A stretch of 64,000 nt of DNA from Dyadobacter frigoris. Its GTDB lineage: Bacteria > Bacteroidota > Bacteroidia > Cytophagales > Spirosomataceae. Numbering within the stretch: position 1 is the first letter of the stretch; each line of letters starts with the position of its first letter. The DNA lies in assembly GCF_005280585.1 (NCBI RefSeq), contig NZ_SZVO01000018.1, forward strand, positions 62,583 to 126,582, given 5' to 3'. The notes beneath the pieces are model-generated. The model did not search any database. It was given only the letters and a program-made list of their open reading frames with translations, and was not told the origin of the DNA. The translations under genes and the position numbers were made by a program. Shown here in pieces: positions 8,288 to 16,461 of this stretch.

Positions 8288-9247
8288 ATGAAAGCAATAG
8301 AATTAATCGCACATGGCGGCATTGAAAACCTGGTTTTAACTGACCTGCCAATGCCGGAATTTACGGAAAATGAAGTACTTATCCGAGTAAAAGCGATCAG
8401 CATAAATCCTGCAGATACTTATATCCGCAAACTTGATGCGCTTGATTATGTATTTGCAGGCGAAAGGCCAAGGATCATGGGCTGGGATATCTCGGGTATT
8501 GTAGTTTCTGTAGGGACTGTAGTAACGGGTATCAGTGAAGGCGATGGCGTATTTGGTACTATTAAGTATCCGGGGCATGACAGGGCCGGACATGGAAAAG
8601 GCTACGCGGAGTTTGTCGCGGCACCTGCTGGTGATCTCGCGTTAAAGCCATTGAATATATCACATGCCGAAGCAGTGGCAGCAACGCTGGCAGCCCTAAC
8701 CGCCTGGCAGCCATTAAGCAAAGCAGGTATTAAACCGGGTGACCGGATATTTATTACTGCCGCAGGCGGCGGTGTCGGGCATTTTGCCATTCAGATCGCC
8801 AAATATTTCGGTGCTTATGTTATAGTGCTGGCCTCGGAATCGAAAAAAGATTTTGTTCTGAGTCTTGGTGCGGATGAATTTATAGATTATCGTTCGCAAA
8901 AGTTTGAAGAAGTTTTACAGCCGGTAGACTTTGTATTAGAAGCACTCCGGGAAGATCATATTGCAAGGACCATCGAAGTTGTTAAACCGGGGGGTAAACT
9001 GATCAGTCTTTGGTCTGGTGTTGCCGGTACACCATGGGAAACCAGAGCTGCCGAACGGGGAATCCTGGCTTATTATAACGCGGTCACTTCCAGTGGTGAA
9101 GACATGAAAGAAATTGCTGCCCTGCTTGAAAAAGGTCAGATCCGTTCTCATATCGCCAAGCGATTTGCGTTGGAGGATATTGGCCTCGCACATCTGGAGC
9201 AGGAATCTGATCATGTGCAGGGTAAGCTCGTTATCACCTTTGACTAA
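8288..9247 (+). CDS. NADP-dependent quinone/alcohol oxidoreductase (MDR superfamily)
   Basis: The 319-residue cytoplasmic enzyme is read from the ATG at 8288; a 12-codon upstream extension exists but the family N-terminus MKAIELIAHGGIENL fits this start. A GroES-like domain (residues 1-120, with INPADTYIRK) precedes a Rossmann domain with the nucleotide loop AAGGGVGHFAIQIAKYFGA (about 155-175). No zinc-ligand pattern typical of alcohol dehydrogenases is seen, which favours the zinc-independent quinone oxidoreductase branch. Divergence from an HxlR gene recalls the QorR-qor2 pairing and suggests response to quinones or other electrophiles. Confidence 0.9.
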   Translation: MKAIELIAHGGIENLVLTDLPMPEFTENEVLIRVKAISINPADTYIRKLDALDYVFAGERPRIMGWDISGIVVSVGTVVTGISEGDGVFGTIKYPGHDRAGHGKGYAEFVAAPAGDLALKPLNISHAEAVAATLAALTAWQPLSKAGIKPGDRIFITAAGGGVGHFAIQIAKYFGAYVIVLASESKKDFVLSLGADEFIDYRSQKFEEVLQPVDFVLEALREDHIARTIEVVKPGGKLISLWSGVAGTPWETRAAERGILAYYNAVTSSGEDMKEIAALLEKGQIRSHIAKRFALEDIGLAHLEQESDHVQGKLVITFD

Positions 9248-9263
9248 ACAATATCAAAAACTT

Positions 9264-9722
9264 ATGGCAGATCAGGAAACCACTATCAAAGCGCTTCAAG
9301 AGACGGAAAACATTAAAAAACCCTTGGCACGTTATTGCCGTTTTCTGGATACCAAACAATGGACTGCATTTGGAGAACTGCTGACCGAAGATGTTCAGCT
9401 GACTTTTAAAGATACTGCCGGAAATATCATATTTCAGTTCTACAGCCGGAAAGAAATGCTGGACCTGACCGCCCCGATGTTGCAAAGTGCCGTAACGATA
9501 CACTACGTGAACCAGCCAGAAATAACGGTTTTGTCTGAAACCGAGGCAAGTGCGATCTGGGCATTGGAGGACCAGATCATTTTTCCGGAAGGCACAGCGG
9601 GTGCACCCTACCGTGCCATGCACGGGTTCGGAATTTATCACCAGACACTAAAAAAAAGCGATAAGGGTTGGCAGATCAGTTCCTTTATTCTCGACCGGCT
9701 TAAATTGGACATCACAAATTAA
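9264..9722 (+). CDS. SnoaL-like / NTF2-fold protein
   Basis: A 152-residue protein is read from the ATG at 9264, 16 nt after the oxidoreductase stop, so it is in the same transcription unit. The cone-shaped NTF2 fold is suggested by LARYCRFLDTKQWTAFGELL near the N-terminus and later by AIWALEDQIIFP and YHQTLKKSDKGWQISSFIL. Relatives act as small isomerases, dehydratases or ligand binders; no catalytic residues can be assigned. A longer upstream in-frame extension overlaps the preceding gene and was not used. Confidence 0.85.
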   Translation: MADQETTIKALQETENIKKPLARYCRFLDTKQWTAFGELLTEDVQLTFKDTAGNIIFQFYSRKEMLDLTAPMLQSAVTIHYVNQPEITVLSETEASAIWALEDQIIFPEGTAGAPYRAMHGFGIYHQTLKKSDKGWQISSFILDRLKLDITN

Positions 9723-9759
9723 TTATAATTAGATTCTTAACCATTTAAATATTAAAAAA

Positions 9760-10860
9760 ATGAACTCAAAAATACGCGTCGGCATCATTGGCGTAAGTGC
9801 TGAAAGAGGCTGGGCCTCTATTGCTCATATCCCTGCACTAAAGGCATTGCCCGACTTTGAAATTGTTGCCATCAGTAACCGCAACCCTGAAAAGGCAACG
9901 GCAGCGGCAGATGCTTATAATATCCCCCAGGTCTTTCATAATAATCTCGACCTGATCAATTCGCCGGATGTAGATCTTGTATTGGTCACCGTGAAAGTAC
10001 CTGAACACAGGGAACTGGTTGAGGCTGCCATTAATGCCGGTAAACACATCTATTGCGAATGGCCGTTAGGAAATGGATTTGCTGAAACACTGGAATTAAA
10101 CGATCTCGCTGACAAAAATGGCATTCTTACGGTTATCGGCTTACAATCCCGCGCGGTTCCGGCGATCCGGTATGTTAAAGACCTGATCAAGAGTGGTTAT
10201 GTTGGTGAAGTCCTTTCTACCACCCTGACAGGTTCAGGTATAATTTATGGGGCTCTTACTGAGCAGGCTATGGCTTATGCGGTTGATGCTAAGAATGGGG
10301 CAGGCATGATCTATGCCACATTCGGACACGCAGTGGACGTGTTATGTGACACATTAGGCGAATTTAAAACGATTGGCGCAACTGCGATTAATCGTCGTAA
10401 GACCACCACCCTGGTTGAAAGCGGGGAACAGATACCGATGACGGCCTATGACCAGATTGCTGTGAATGGCGTCTTGACAAGCGGAGCTGTGGCATCCATT
10501 CATTATCGCGGAGGAATGTTACGGGGAACTAATTTCCAATGGGAGATCAACGGAACCGAAGGCGACCTGATCATTACTGCTGATGGCGGTCACCCAGCTA
10601 TATTTCCACTTACGATCAAAGGTAGCAACGGTGAACAAACCGGGCTGGAAGTTTTGGAAGTGCCTGGGCAATACCTGACCGTAGAGGCGGATGGGCTTTA
10701 TCCTGCAGCATTGAATATGGCTTATCAATATCAATGGTTACATAAAGATCTGACAGTAGGAACCCGGTTAAGTGCATCCTTCGATGACGCGGTTTTAAGG
10801 CATCGCATGATCGCCGCGATTGAACTTGCAGCTGAAAGCGGGAACCGCCAGAATTTTTAA
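9760..10860 (+). CDS. Gfo/Idh/MocA-family oxidoreductase (Gal80-like)
   Basis: The 366-residue protein has an N-terminal NAD(P)-binding Rossmann domain (VGIIGVSAERGWASIAHIPAL, residues 6-26) and a C-terminal alpha/beta substrate domain. The usual EKP motif is replaced by EWP (IYCEWPLGNG), as in the Gal80-like subgroup, where the catalytic lysine is lost or displaced. This makes classical dehydrogenase activity uncertain; a sugar-binding or atypical reductase role is possible. It follows the NTF2-like gene by 37 nt and may belong to the same operon. Confidence 0.88.
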   Translation: MNSKIRVGIIGVSAERGWASIAHIPALKALPDFEIVAISNRNPEKATAAADAYNIPQVFHNNLDLINSPDVDLVLVTVKVPEHRELVEAAINAGKHIYCEWPLGNGFAETLELNDLADKNGILTVIGLQSRAVPAIRYVKDLIKSGYVGEVLSTTLTGSGIIYGALTEQAMAYAVDAKNGAGMIYATFGHAVDVLCDTLGEFKTIGATAINRRKTTTLVESGEQIPMTAYDQIAVNGVLTSGAVASIHYRGGMLRGTNFQWEINGTEGDLIITADGGHPAIFPLTIKGSNGEQTGLEVLEVPGQYLTVEADGLYPAALNMAYQYQWLHKDLTVGTRLSASFDDAVLRHRMIAAIELAAESGNRQNF

Positions 10861-10876
10861 ATTAATTGTCTCGACG

Positions 10877-11147
10877 ATGGGCAATTTAATTAACAATATC
10901 GTCGAGGCTTATGGAGGGCTTGACCGCTGGAATCAATTCACCAAACTCAGGGTGACATTGATCAGCAGCGGCAGACTTTTCGACTTACGTGGATTCCCGC
11001 AAGATCCAACTCCGCGTGAGATGTCGATTTACCTGCATGAGCAAAGGGAATCTTTACAATCATTTGGCGGACCCCGACATTAAAACTGATTTTACACCCA
11101 ACCGGATAACCGTCTCTTTCAAAAAATGTCGTTACTTTAATAGTTAA
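10877..11147 (+). pseudogene. Truncated, frameshifted conserved hypothetical
   Basis: The reading begins MGNLINNIVEAYGGLDRWNQF at the ATG at 10877 and stops at 11081-11083. The +1 frame then continues DPDIKTDFTPNRITV before ending at 11145-11147. I recall relatives of about 240 residues in which similar segments are contiguous, so one base has been lost and the C-terminal two thirds deleted. The family is usually annotated as hypothetical; no function is offered. It lies 16 nt after the Gfo/Idh/MocA gene. Confidence 0.6.
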
Positions 11148-11221
11148 GCCTTCATTTGATTCGATCGATAAAATGTAATACTTTTAGCCCTTGCAACATT
11201 TAGAATAAATACAATAAAAAA

Positions 11222-13966
11222 TTGAAATCTGCTGCGTTAATACTATTTATTTTACTTATATCATTTGGCTGTTCCCGGGAACAACCAAAACAGTTCACCA
11301 TCGGGTTTTCTCAATGTACGGGCGGAGACAACTGGCGCAAAACAATGTTGGAAAATATGCACCGCGAATTGTCTTTTCATCCTGAAATTGACTTCGTGAT
11401 GAAAGATGCAGCCGGGCAAAGCCTGAAACAAATTGATCAGATACAGCAGTTGATGGATCAAAAAGTAGATCTGCTGATTGTCTCACCCAATGAAGCCCAA
11501 AGGATTACGCCCATTGTTGAAAAAGCGTATCAAATAGGAATTCCTGTGATCATCGTTGACCGGCGGACCATGTCGGATCAGTATACCGCTTATGTGGGTG
11601 CTGAGAATATTGAAGTGGGCAGAACAGCCGGGATTTATGCCAATACGGTACTTAAAGGAAAAGGTAATGTTGTAGAAATAAGCGAGCTGCCCGGATCTTC
11701 TGCCGACATTGACCGTCATAAAGGATTTGTTGAAGCTATCAGCCGCTTTCCCGGAATTCGCCTGGTAGCTAAACTTGACGGCGACTGGGATAAATATTCA
11801 TTTGAAAATGATCTGACGGCGCTATTAAAAAGTGATCGTCTGATTGATTTCATTTACTGTCAAAACGATCGGCGTGCAATCAGTGCTTTTGAAATTTGCA
11901 AAAAACTGGGTCTGCAAAAACGTATCAAAATTATCGGCGTTGATGGTTTAAACGGTAAAAATGAAGGGATTGATCTGGTTGACAGAGATATTCTGAATGC
12001 GACAATTATTTACCCGACAGGCGGAGAAGAATCTATTCGTACTGCTATTAATATTTTAGGAAAACAACCATTCAAGCGGGAAAATCGTCTGCAAAGTACG
12101 CTTATCGATTCTTCAAACGTCAGGATCATGAAGCTTCAAAACCAGAAAGTGATGGCCCAGCAGGAAGATATTGAAAGAAGACAGCGTAAAATAGAGGAGC
12201 AAAGAGCTATTTCAGAGAATCAATCCATCATCATTTATGCGATTTCCATCACGCTGGCACTGGCGTTGCTTTTTGGAGCATTATCCTTTTACTCGCTGAG
12301 GGAAAATAGAAAAATCAACAAAAGGCTTGAAAAACAGAATCATGAAATTTCGGATCAAAAAGATCAGATCTCGCAAATGGCTGAAAAAGCTACCGTTGAA
12401 CATGAAGCCAAACTGAAATTTTTCACCAACATTTCTCACGAGTTTCGCACGCCCCTGACCTTGATTTTAGCACCTGTTGAGGATTTACTGGACAATGGAA
12501 AAATCAAAGATTCCCTGGTTAAACAGGAACTGAACCTGATCAGGAAAAACGCTTTCCGGTTGCTTCGTCTTGTCAACCAGCTTATGGATTTTCGTAAAAT
12601 CGAAGGTCATAAAATGATGATCAGGGCCAGTGAGCAAAATCTTGTCGGGTTTTTAAAAGACATTATGGCCTCGTTTGAAAAAATGGCCGTCAAAAGAAAA
12701 ATTGATTTTCGTCTGATCACTTCCGAGCCACAGATTGCAGTTTGGTTTGACGTCAATATGCTGGATAAAGTAATATTCAACCTGCTCTCCAATGCCTTTA
12801 AATTTACGCAGGATAAAGGACGTATATACATTTACGTGAAGTCGGTTAGCGGATGCAGCGTCAAAATTACGATTGAAGATAATGGTCATGGCATGACCAA
12901 ATCAGAGGTCCAGCATGCTTTTGAAATCTTTTATCAGGGTGAAGGAAGTTATAAGACGCTGGGTACCGGTTTAGGATTAGCGCTTTCAAAAGAACTCATA
13001 AACCTGCATCATGGAAGAATTTCGGTAGAAAGTGAGCATGGGAAAGAGACAAAATTCACCATTGAACTTCCGCTTGGAAAGGAGCATTTTGAAGAAAATG
13101 AGATATGGAACGAGCCGACCGATGAAATATCGCTTGTCAGGAGTATGGAAATACCGGAGGAAAAAATGACAGAAACACCAGACACAAAATCGGCTGTACA
13201 TCATGAACAGACCATACTGCTGATTGAAGACAACGACGATCTGATCCGCCTGGTTGAACAAAAACTGCAAGACAATTATCTGATTATCAAATCAAGTAAT
13301 GGAGAAGAAGGACTGGAATTTGCTTTTGACCAGATCCCTGATCTGATTGTTTGTGATATTATGTTACCAGGAAAAGATGGATTGCATGTGGCATCCGTGC
13401 TAAAATCGGATTTCCGCACCTCGCATATTCCAATTATTTTACTCACTGCCAAAAATACAGCAGAGCAGCAAATTGAAGGAATTCAGACCGGTGTCGATGC
13501 TTATATTACAAAACCATTCAATCTGAAATTTGTTGAGGAAACTATAAAAACGCTTCTCCGCAACCGCTCCATACTCCGCGAACACTATACCAGTGAGCTG
13601 CCGATTGAGACGACATCAGCAAACAATCCAAATAAACTCGATAAGAAATTTGTCACAGAATTTACCGCTTACATTGAAGAGCACTACGGGAACTCTGATC
13701 TGAATGTGGAGGATATTGCCAAGGATATGGGCATGTCACGTGTTCAGCTTTACAGAAAAGTAAAGGCGCTTCTGGGTTTCAGTGTGAATGAATATATCCA
13801 GCAGATACGTTTGAATAAAGCGCGTTTTTTACTCAGGCGAAATGATCTGACCGTAGCTGATATTGCATACAGCGTTGGGTTCTCTTCGCCTACTTACTTC
13901 TCGACGGCCTTCAAAGCCAAGTATAACCAGACGCCTCTGGAATATAAAAATGCCCGAACTCTTTAA
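11222..13966 (+). CDS. Hybrid two-component regulator with periplasmic sugar-binding domain (BT1754-like)
   Basis: This 914-residue one-protein signalling system probably senses fructose and switches on the adjacent locus. A signal/lipobox-like N-terminus (LLISFGC) precedes a type I periplasmic-binding-protein domain (about residues 24-300). A membrane helix is at about 335-360 and a kinase domain has His406 in NISHEFRTP. The ATPase domain carries DNGHGM and GTGLGLAL. A receiver has Asp712 (VCDIMLPGKDG), and an AraC helix-turn-helix fills residues 815-914. The architecture and context match B. thetaiotaomicron BT1754, whose sensor domain binds fructose. No ATG precedes the signal sequence in frame, so TTG at 11222 is the likely start. 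Confidence 0.92.
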   Translation: MKSAALILFILLISFGCSREQPKQFTIGFSQCTGGDNWRKTMLENMHRELSFHPEIDFVMKDAAGQSLKQIDQIQQLMDQKVDLLIVSPNEAQRITPIVEKAYQIGIPVIIVDRRTMSDQYTAYVGAENIEVGRTAGIYANTVLKGKGNVVEISELPGSSADIDRHKGFVEAISRFPGIRLVAKLDGDWDKYSFENDLTALLKSDRLIDFIYCQNDRRAISAFEICKKLGLQKRIKIIGVDGLNGKNEGIDLVDRDILNATIIYPTGGEESIRTAINILGKQPFKRENRLQSTLIDSSNVRIMKLQNQKVMAQQEDIERRQRKIEEQRAISENQSIIIYAISITLALALLFGALSFYSLRENRKINKRLEKQNHEISDQKDQISQMAEKATVEHEAKLKFFTNISHEFRTPLTLILAPVEDLLDNGKIKDSLVKQELNLIRKNAFRLLRLVNQLMDFRKIEGHKMMIRASEQNLVGFLKDIMASFEKMAVKRKIDFRLITSEPQIAVWFDVNMLDKVIFNLLSNAFKFTQDKGRIYIYVKSVSGCSVKITIEDNGHGMTKSEVQHAFEIFYQGEGSYKTLGTGLGLALSKELINLHHGRISVESEHGKETKFTIELPLGKEHFEENEIWNEPTDEISLVRSMEIPEEKMTETPDTKSAVHHEQTILLIEDNDDLIRLVEQKLQDNYLIIKSSNGEEGLEFAFDQIPDLIVCDIMLPGKDGLHVASVLKSDFRTSHIPIILLTAKNTAEQQIEGIQTGVDAYITKPFNLKFVEETIKTLLRNRSILREHYTSELPIETTSANNPNKLDKKFVTEFTAYIEEHYGNSDLNVEDIAKDMGMSRVQLYRKVKALLGFSVNEYIQQIRLNKARFLLRRNDLTVADIAYSVGFSSPTYFSTAFKAKYNQTPLEYKNARTL

Positions 13967-13991
13967 GTTTTGTTTCATCCTTTCCATGCAT

Positions 13992-14150
13992 TGTACCATT
14001 TTTAAAAATGAAACAACGCATCATGTATCATTTTTGAAATCCGGTGTATCAAAATTGAAATAACTGCGCTGCAATTTTTCCTTGAATTTATTATAAAATG
14101 CTGATTTTGATACGTATACCAAAAAAGGTTACACTGTATCAAAGTTTAAC
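13992..14150. promoter_or_regulatory. Array of TGTATCA-type repeats, candidate binding sites of the hybrid regulator
   Basis: Copies of TGTATCAnnnTTGAAAT start at 13992 (variant TGTACCA), 14024, 14045 and 14135. An inverted partial copy (ATTTTGATAC) lies at 14104-14113. The 14024 and 14045 copies are 21 bp apart, two helical turns, as expected for AraC-type direct-repeat sites. The array fills the gap between the regulator and the sugar porter gene. Binding by the upstream regulator is inferred from position. Confidence 0.55.
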
Positions 14151-14222
14151 TTTTTTGAGATATTATTTAGTTATTCATAGCGTCTTCATAAAGTAGTTTT
14201 GATAAAAAAATCAGAACTACGA

Positions 14223-15545
14223 ATGAAAAATAGCAAAGTATTGGTTTGGTCAATCGTTGTGGCACTGGGAGGTTTCCTCTTTGGATTCGACACGGCGGTG
14301 ATCTCAGGAGCAGAAAAAGCGATCCAGATCCTATGGAAGCTCACAGCCGTTGAGCATGGCTTCACTGTATCCATTGCCCTGATTGGCACAGTCGTCGGGG
14401 CGATGCTCGGCGGCATTCCGGCGGACAGGCTGGGCCGGAAAAAAACTTTATTCTGGATCGCTGTATTATACCTGGTATCATCTCTGGGTTCAGCTTTGTC
14501 CAATGACTGGTATTTGTTTCTTCTGTTCAGATTTATGGGAGGTCTTGGCGTTGGCGCTTCCTCGGTGGCTGCACCTTTGTACATATCTGAAATTTCACCC
14601 GCCCGTTCACGTGGAAAGATGGTGGGCCTGTTCCAGTTCAATGTAGTTTTCGGTATTCTGATCGCCTACTTTTCAAATTATTTTATGCAGGATATAGGAG
14701 AACACGCCTGGCGGTGGATGCTGGGTATACAGGCAATTCCTTCGCTGATTTTCCTTTTAGCCATCCTTTACGTACCGGAAAGCCCGCGCTGGCTGGTTAT
14801 GAAAAAAGGCAAATTGGACGAAGCGCGGCAGATACTGGAATTGATCGATCCGGGAGCAAGCCGGGAAACGCTTTCTGACATTTTAAAAAGCACAGCAGAT
14901 ACGCAAAGCCAGCCCAAGGCGAAATTATTCTCAGCCAAATACAAATCACCGGTCGGACTGGCCGTAATGTTTGCAATCTTCAACCAGGTATCGGGCATTA
15001 ATGCAATTATTTATTACAGTCCCCGCATTTTTGAAATGACAGGACTTGGAACCAAATCCGCGTTTCTTTCCTCTGCGGGCATCGGTCTGGTCAACTTTGC
15101 ATTTACACTATTGGCAATCAATTTTATAGACCGGTTCGGAAGAAGGACCCTGATGCTGATCGGCTCTGTCGGACTCATTGTGACACTAAGCCTTGTTGCA
15201 AGAGCATTTTTTATTCAGGACTTTTCTGGCGTACCTGTTTTCCTTTTTGTATACATTGCCTTCTTCGCTTTTTCACAAGGCGCTGTGATCTGGGTATTTA
15301 TCTCGGAAATTTTCCCCAATGAAGTACGCGCAAACGGCCAGGCGCTGGGAAGTTTTACGCACTGGTTTATGGCCGCAGTGGTCGCCTTCTCATTTCCAAT
15401 CATATCAGAATTTCTAGGCGGCGGTATCACCTTCTCGTTCTTTGCGATCATGATGGTTTTACAGCTGATTTTCGTCTGGCGCGTAATGCCGGAAACAAAA
15501 GGAACCTCTTTGGAGCGGCTCGAAAAAACAATGGTTTTACACTAA
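14223..15545 (+). CDS. Sugar porter MFS transporter, probable fructose importer
   Basis: The 440-residue inner-membrane protein has about 12 membrane segments and the sugar-porter signatures: GFDTAVISGAEK in helix 1, DRLGRKK between helices 2 and 3, PESPRWL before the central loop, SGINAIIYYSPRIFE in helix 7, DRFGRRTL and PETKGTSLE at the end. Proton symport of a monosaccharide is expected for the family. Its place between the fructose-type sensor and fructokinase makes fructose the best guess. The ATG at 14223 is preferred to a TTG at 14199 because it directly precedes the first helix. The next gene begins 14 nt after the stop. Confidence 0.92.
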   Translation: MKNSKVLVWSIVVALGGFLFGFDTAVISGAEKAIQILWKLTAVEHGFTVSIALIGTVVGAMLGGIPADRLGRKKTLFWIAVLYLVSSLGSALSNDWYLFLLFRFMGGLGVGASSVAAPLYISEISPARSRGKMVGLFQFNVVFGILIAYFSNYFMQDIGEHAWRWMLGIQAIPSLIFLLAILYVPESPRWLVMKKGKLDEARQILELIDPGASRETLSDILKSTADTQSQPKAKLFSAKYKSPVGLAVMFAIFNQVSGINAIIYYSPRIFEMTGLGTKSAFLSSAGIGLVNFAFTLLAINFIDRFGRRTLMLIGSVGLIVTLSLVARAFFIQDFSGVPVFLFVYIAFFAFSQGAVIWVFISEIFPNEVRANGQALGSFTHWFMAAVVAFSFPIISEFLGGGITFSFFAIMMVLQLIFVWRVMPETKGTSLERLEKTMVLH

Positions 15546-15559
15546 TCCAACCCGTTAAT

Positions 15560-16441
15560 ATGACACCTTCTATTGTAATTTTTGGAGAAATGTTGTGGGA
15601 TATGCTTCCATCCGGTAAACAGCCCGGAGGAGCGCCCATGAATGTAGCGATTCATTTAAAAAACTTTGGCCTGAATCCGATCTTCATCAGCCGCGTAGGA
15701 ACTGACGATCTTGGTGTAGAACTGACCGATTATCTTAACCGGAAAGGATTGTCAACAGAATTTGTGCAGATCGGAGAAACGCATTTGACTGGTATTGTAA
15801 AAGTAAACCTTACTGATAAAACAGAAGTTGCTTACAAAATTGTCCAGCCCGTTGCCTGGGATTATGTTCAGCCTGATCCACGACTAGACGAAGTGGTTGC
15901 CAAATCAGATGTTTTTTTATACGGTAGTTTAGCCGTTAGAAATCAGCAGACCAAGGACACCTTGTATCATTTGCTGGACAAAGCACCGCTGAAAGTATTC
16001 GATGTGAATCTACGTCCTCCGCACTATGACCGTCCAACGATAGAATATTTACTATCGAAAGCGGACATCGTAAAAGTCAATGAACACGAACTGGCCATCG
16101 TAGCCGGTTGGTACGGAATCCTTCCGGATCCTCAGACACAGATGAAATTTCTGGTTGACAAATTCAAGCTCCAAATGATATGTCTGACGCTGGGTGCTAA
16201 TGGAGCGATAGTACTTGACGAAAATGGTTTCACAACGCAGGGCGGATACCAAGTGGAAGTGCAGGATACGATCGGCAGCGGAGATTCATTTCTGGCCATG
16301 CTGCTCAAACACATTCTGGCCGGCTCTCCTGTTTCGCTGGCACTGAAAAATGCCTGTGCCGTGGGTGCACTGGTAGCTACTTATCAGGGTGCCACGCCTT
16401 CGATCTCGGATCTTGAACTTGAAAAATTCCTTAATAACTAA
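15560..16441 (+). CDS. PfkB-family fructokinase
   Basis: The 293-residue cytoplasmic kinase shows the PfkB fold: N-terminal GEMLWDMLPSGKQPGGAPMNVA with the substrate-binding glycines, FDVNLRPPHYD in the middle, and the C-terminal signature DTIGSGDSFLA, in which the aspartate is the catalytic base and the glycines form the anion hole. Length is normal. Within this operon it would convert imported fructose to fructose 6-phosphate. It is spaced 14 nt after the transporter and 20 nt before SusC, so all are likely cotranscribed. Other hexoses cannot be excluded from sequence. Confidence 0.92.
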   Translation: MTPSIVIFGEMLWDMLPSGKQPGGAPMNVAIHLKNFGLNPIFISRVGTDDLGVELTDYLNRKGLSTEFVQIGETHLTGIVKVNLTDKTEVAYKIVQPVAWDYVQPDPRLDEVVAKSDVFLYGSLAVRNQQTKDTLYHLLDKAPLKVFDVNLRPPHYDRPTIEYLLSKADIVKVNEHELAIVAGWYGILPDPQTQMKFLVDKFKLQMICLTLGANGAIVLDENGFTTQGGYQVEVQDTIGSGDSFLAMLLKHILAGSPVSLALKNACAVGALVATYQGATPSISDLELEKFLNN

Positions 16442-16461
16442 TCGATTACATTCTATAATTT

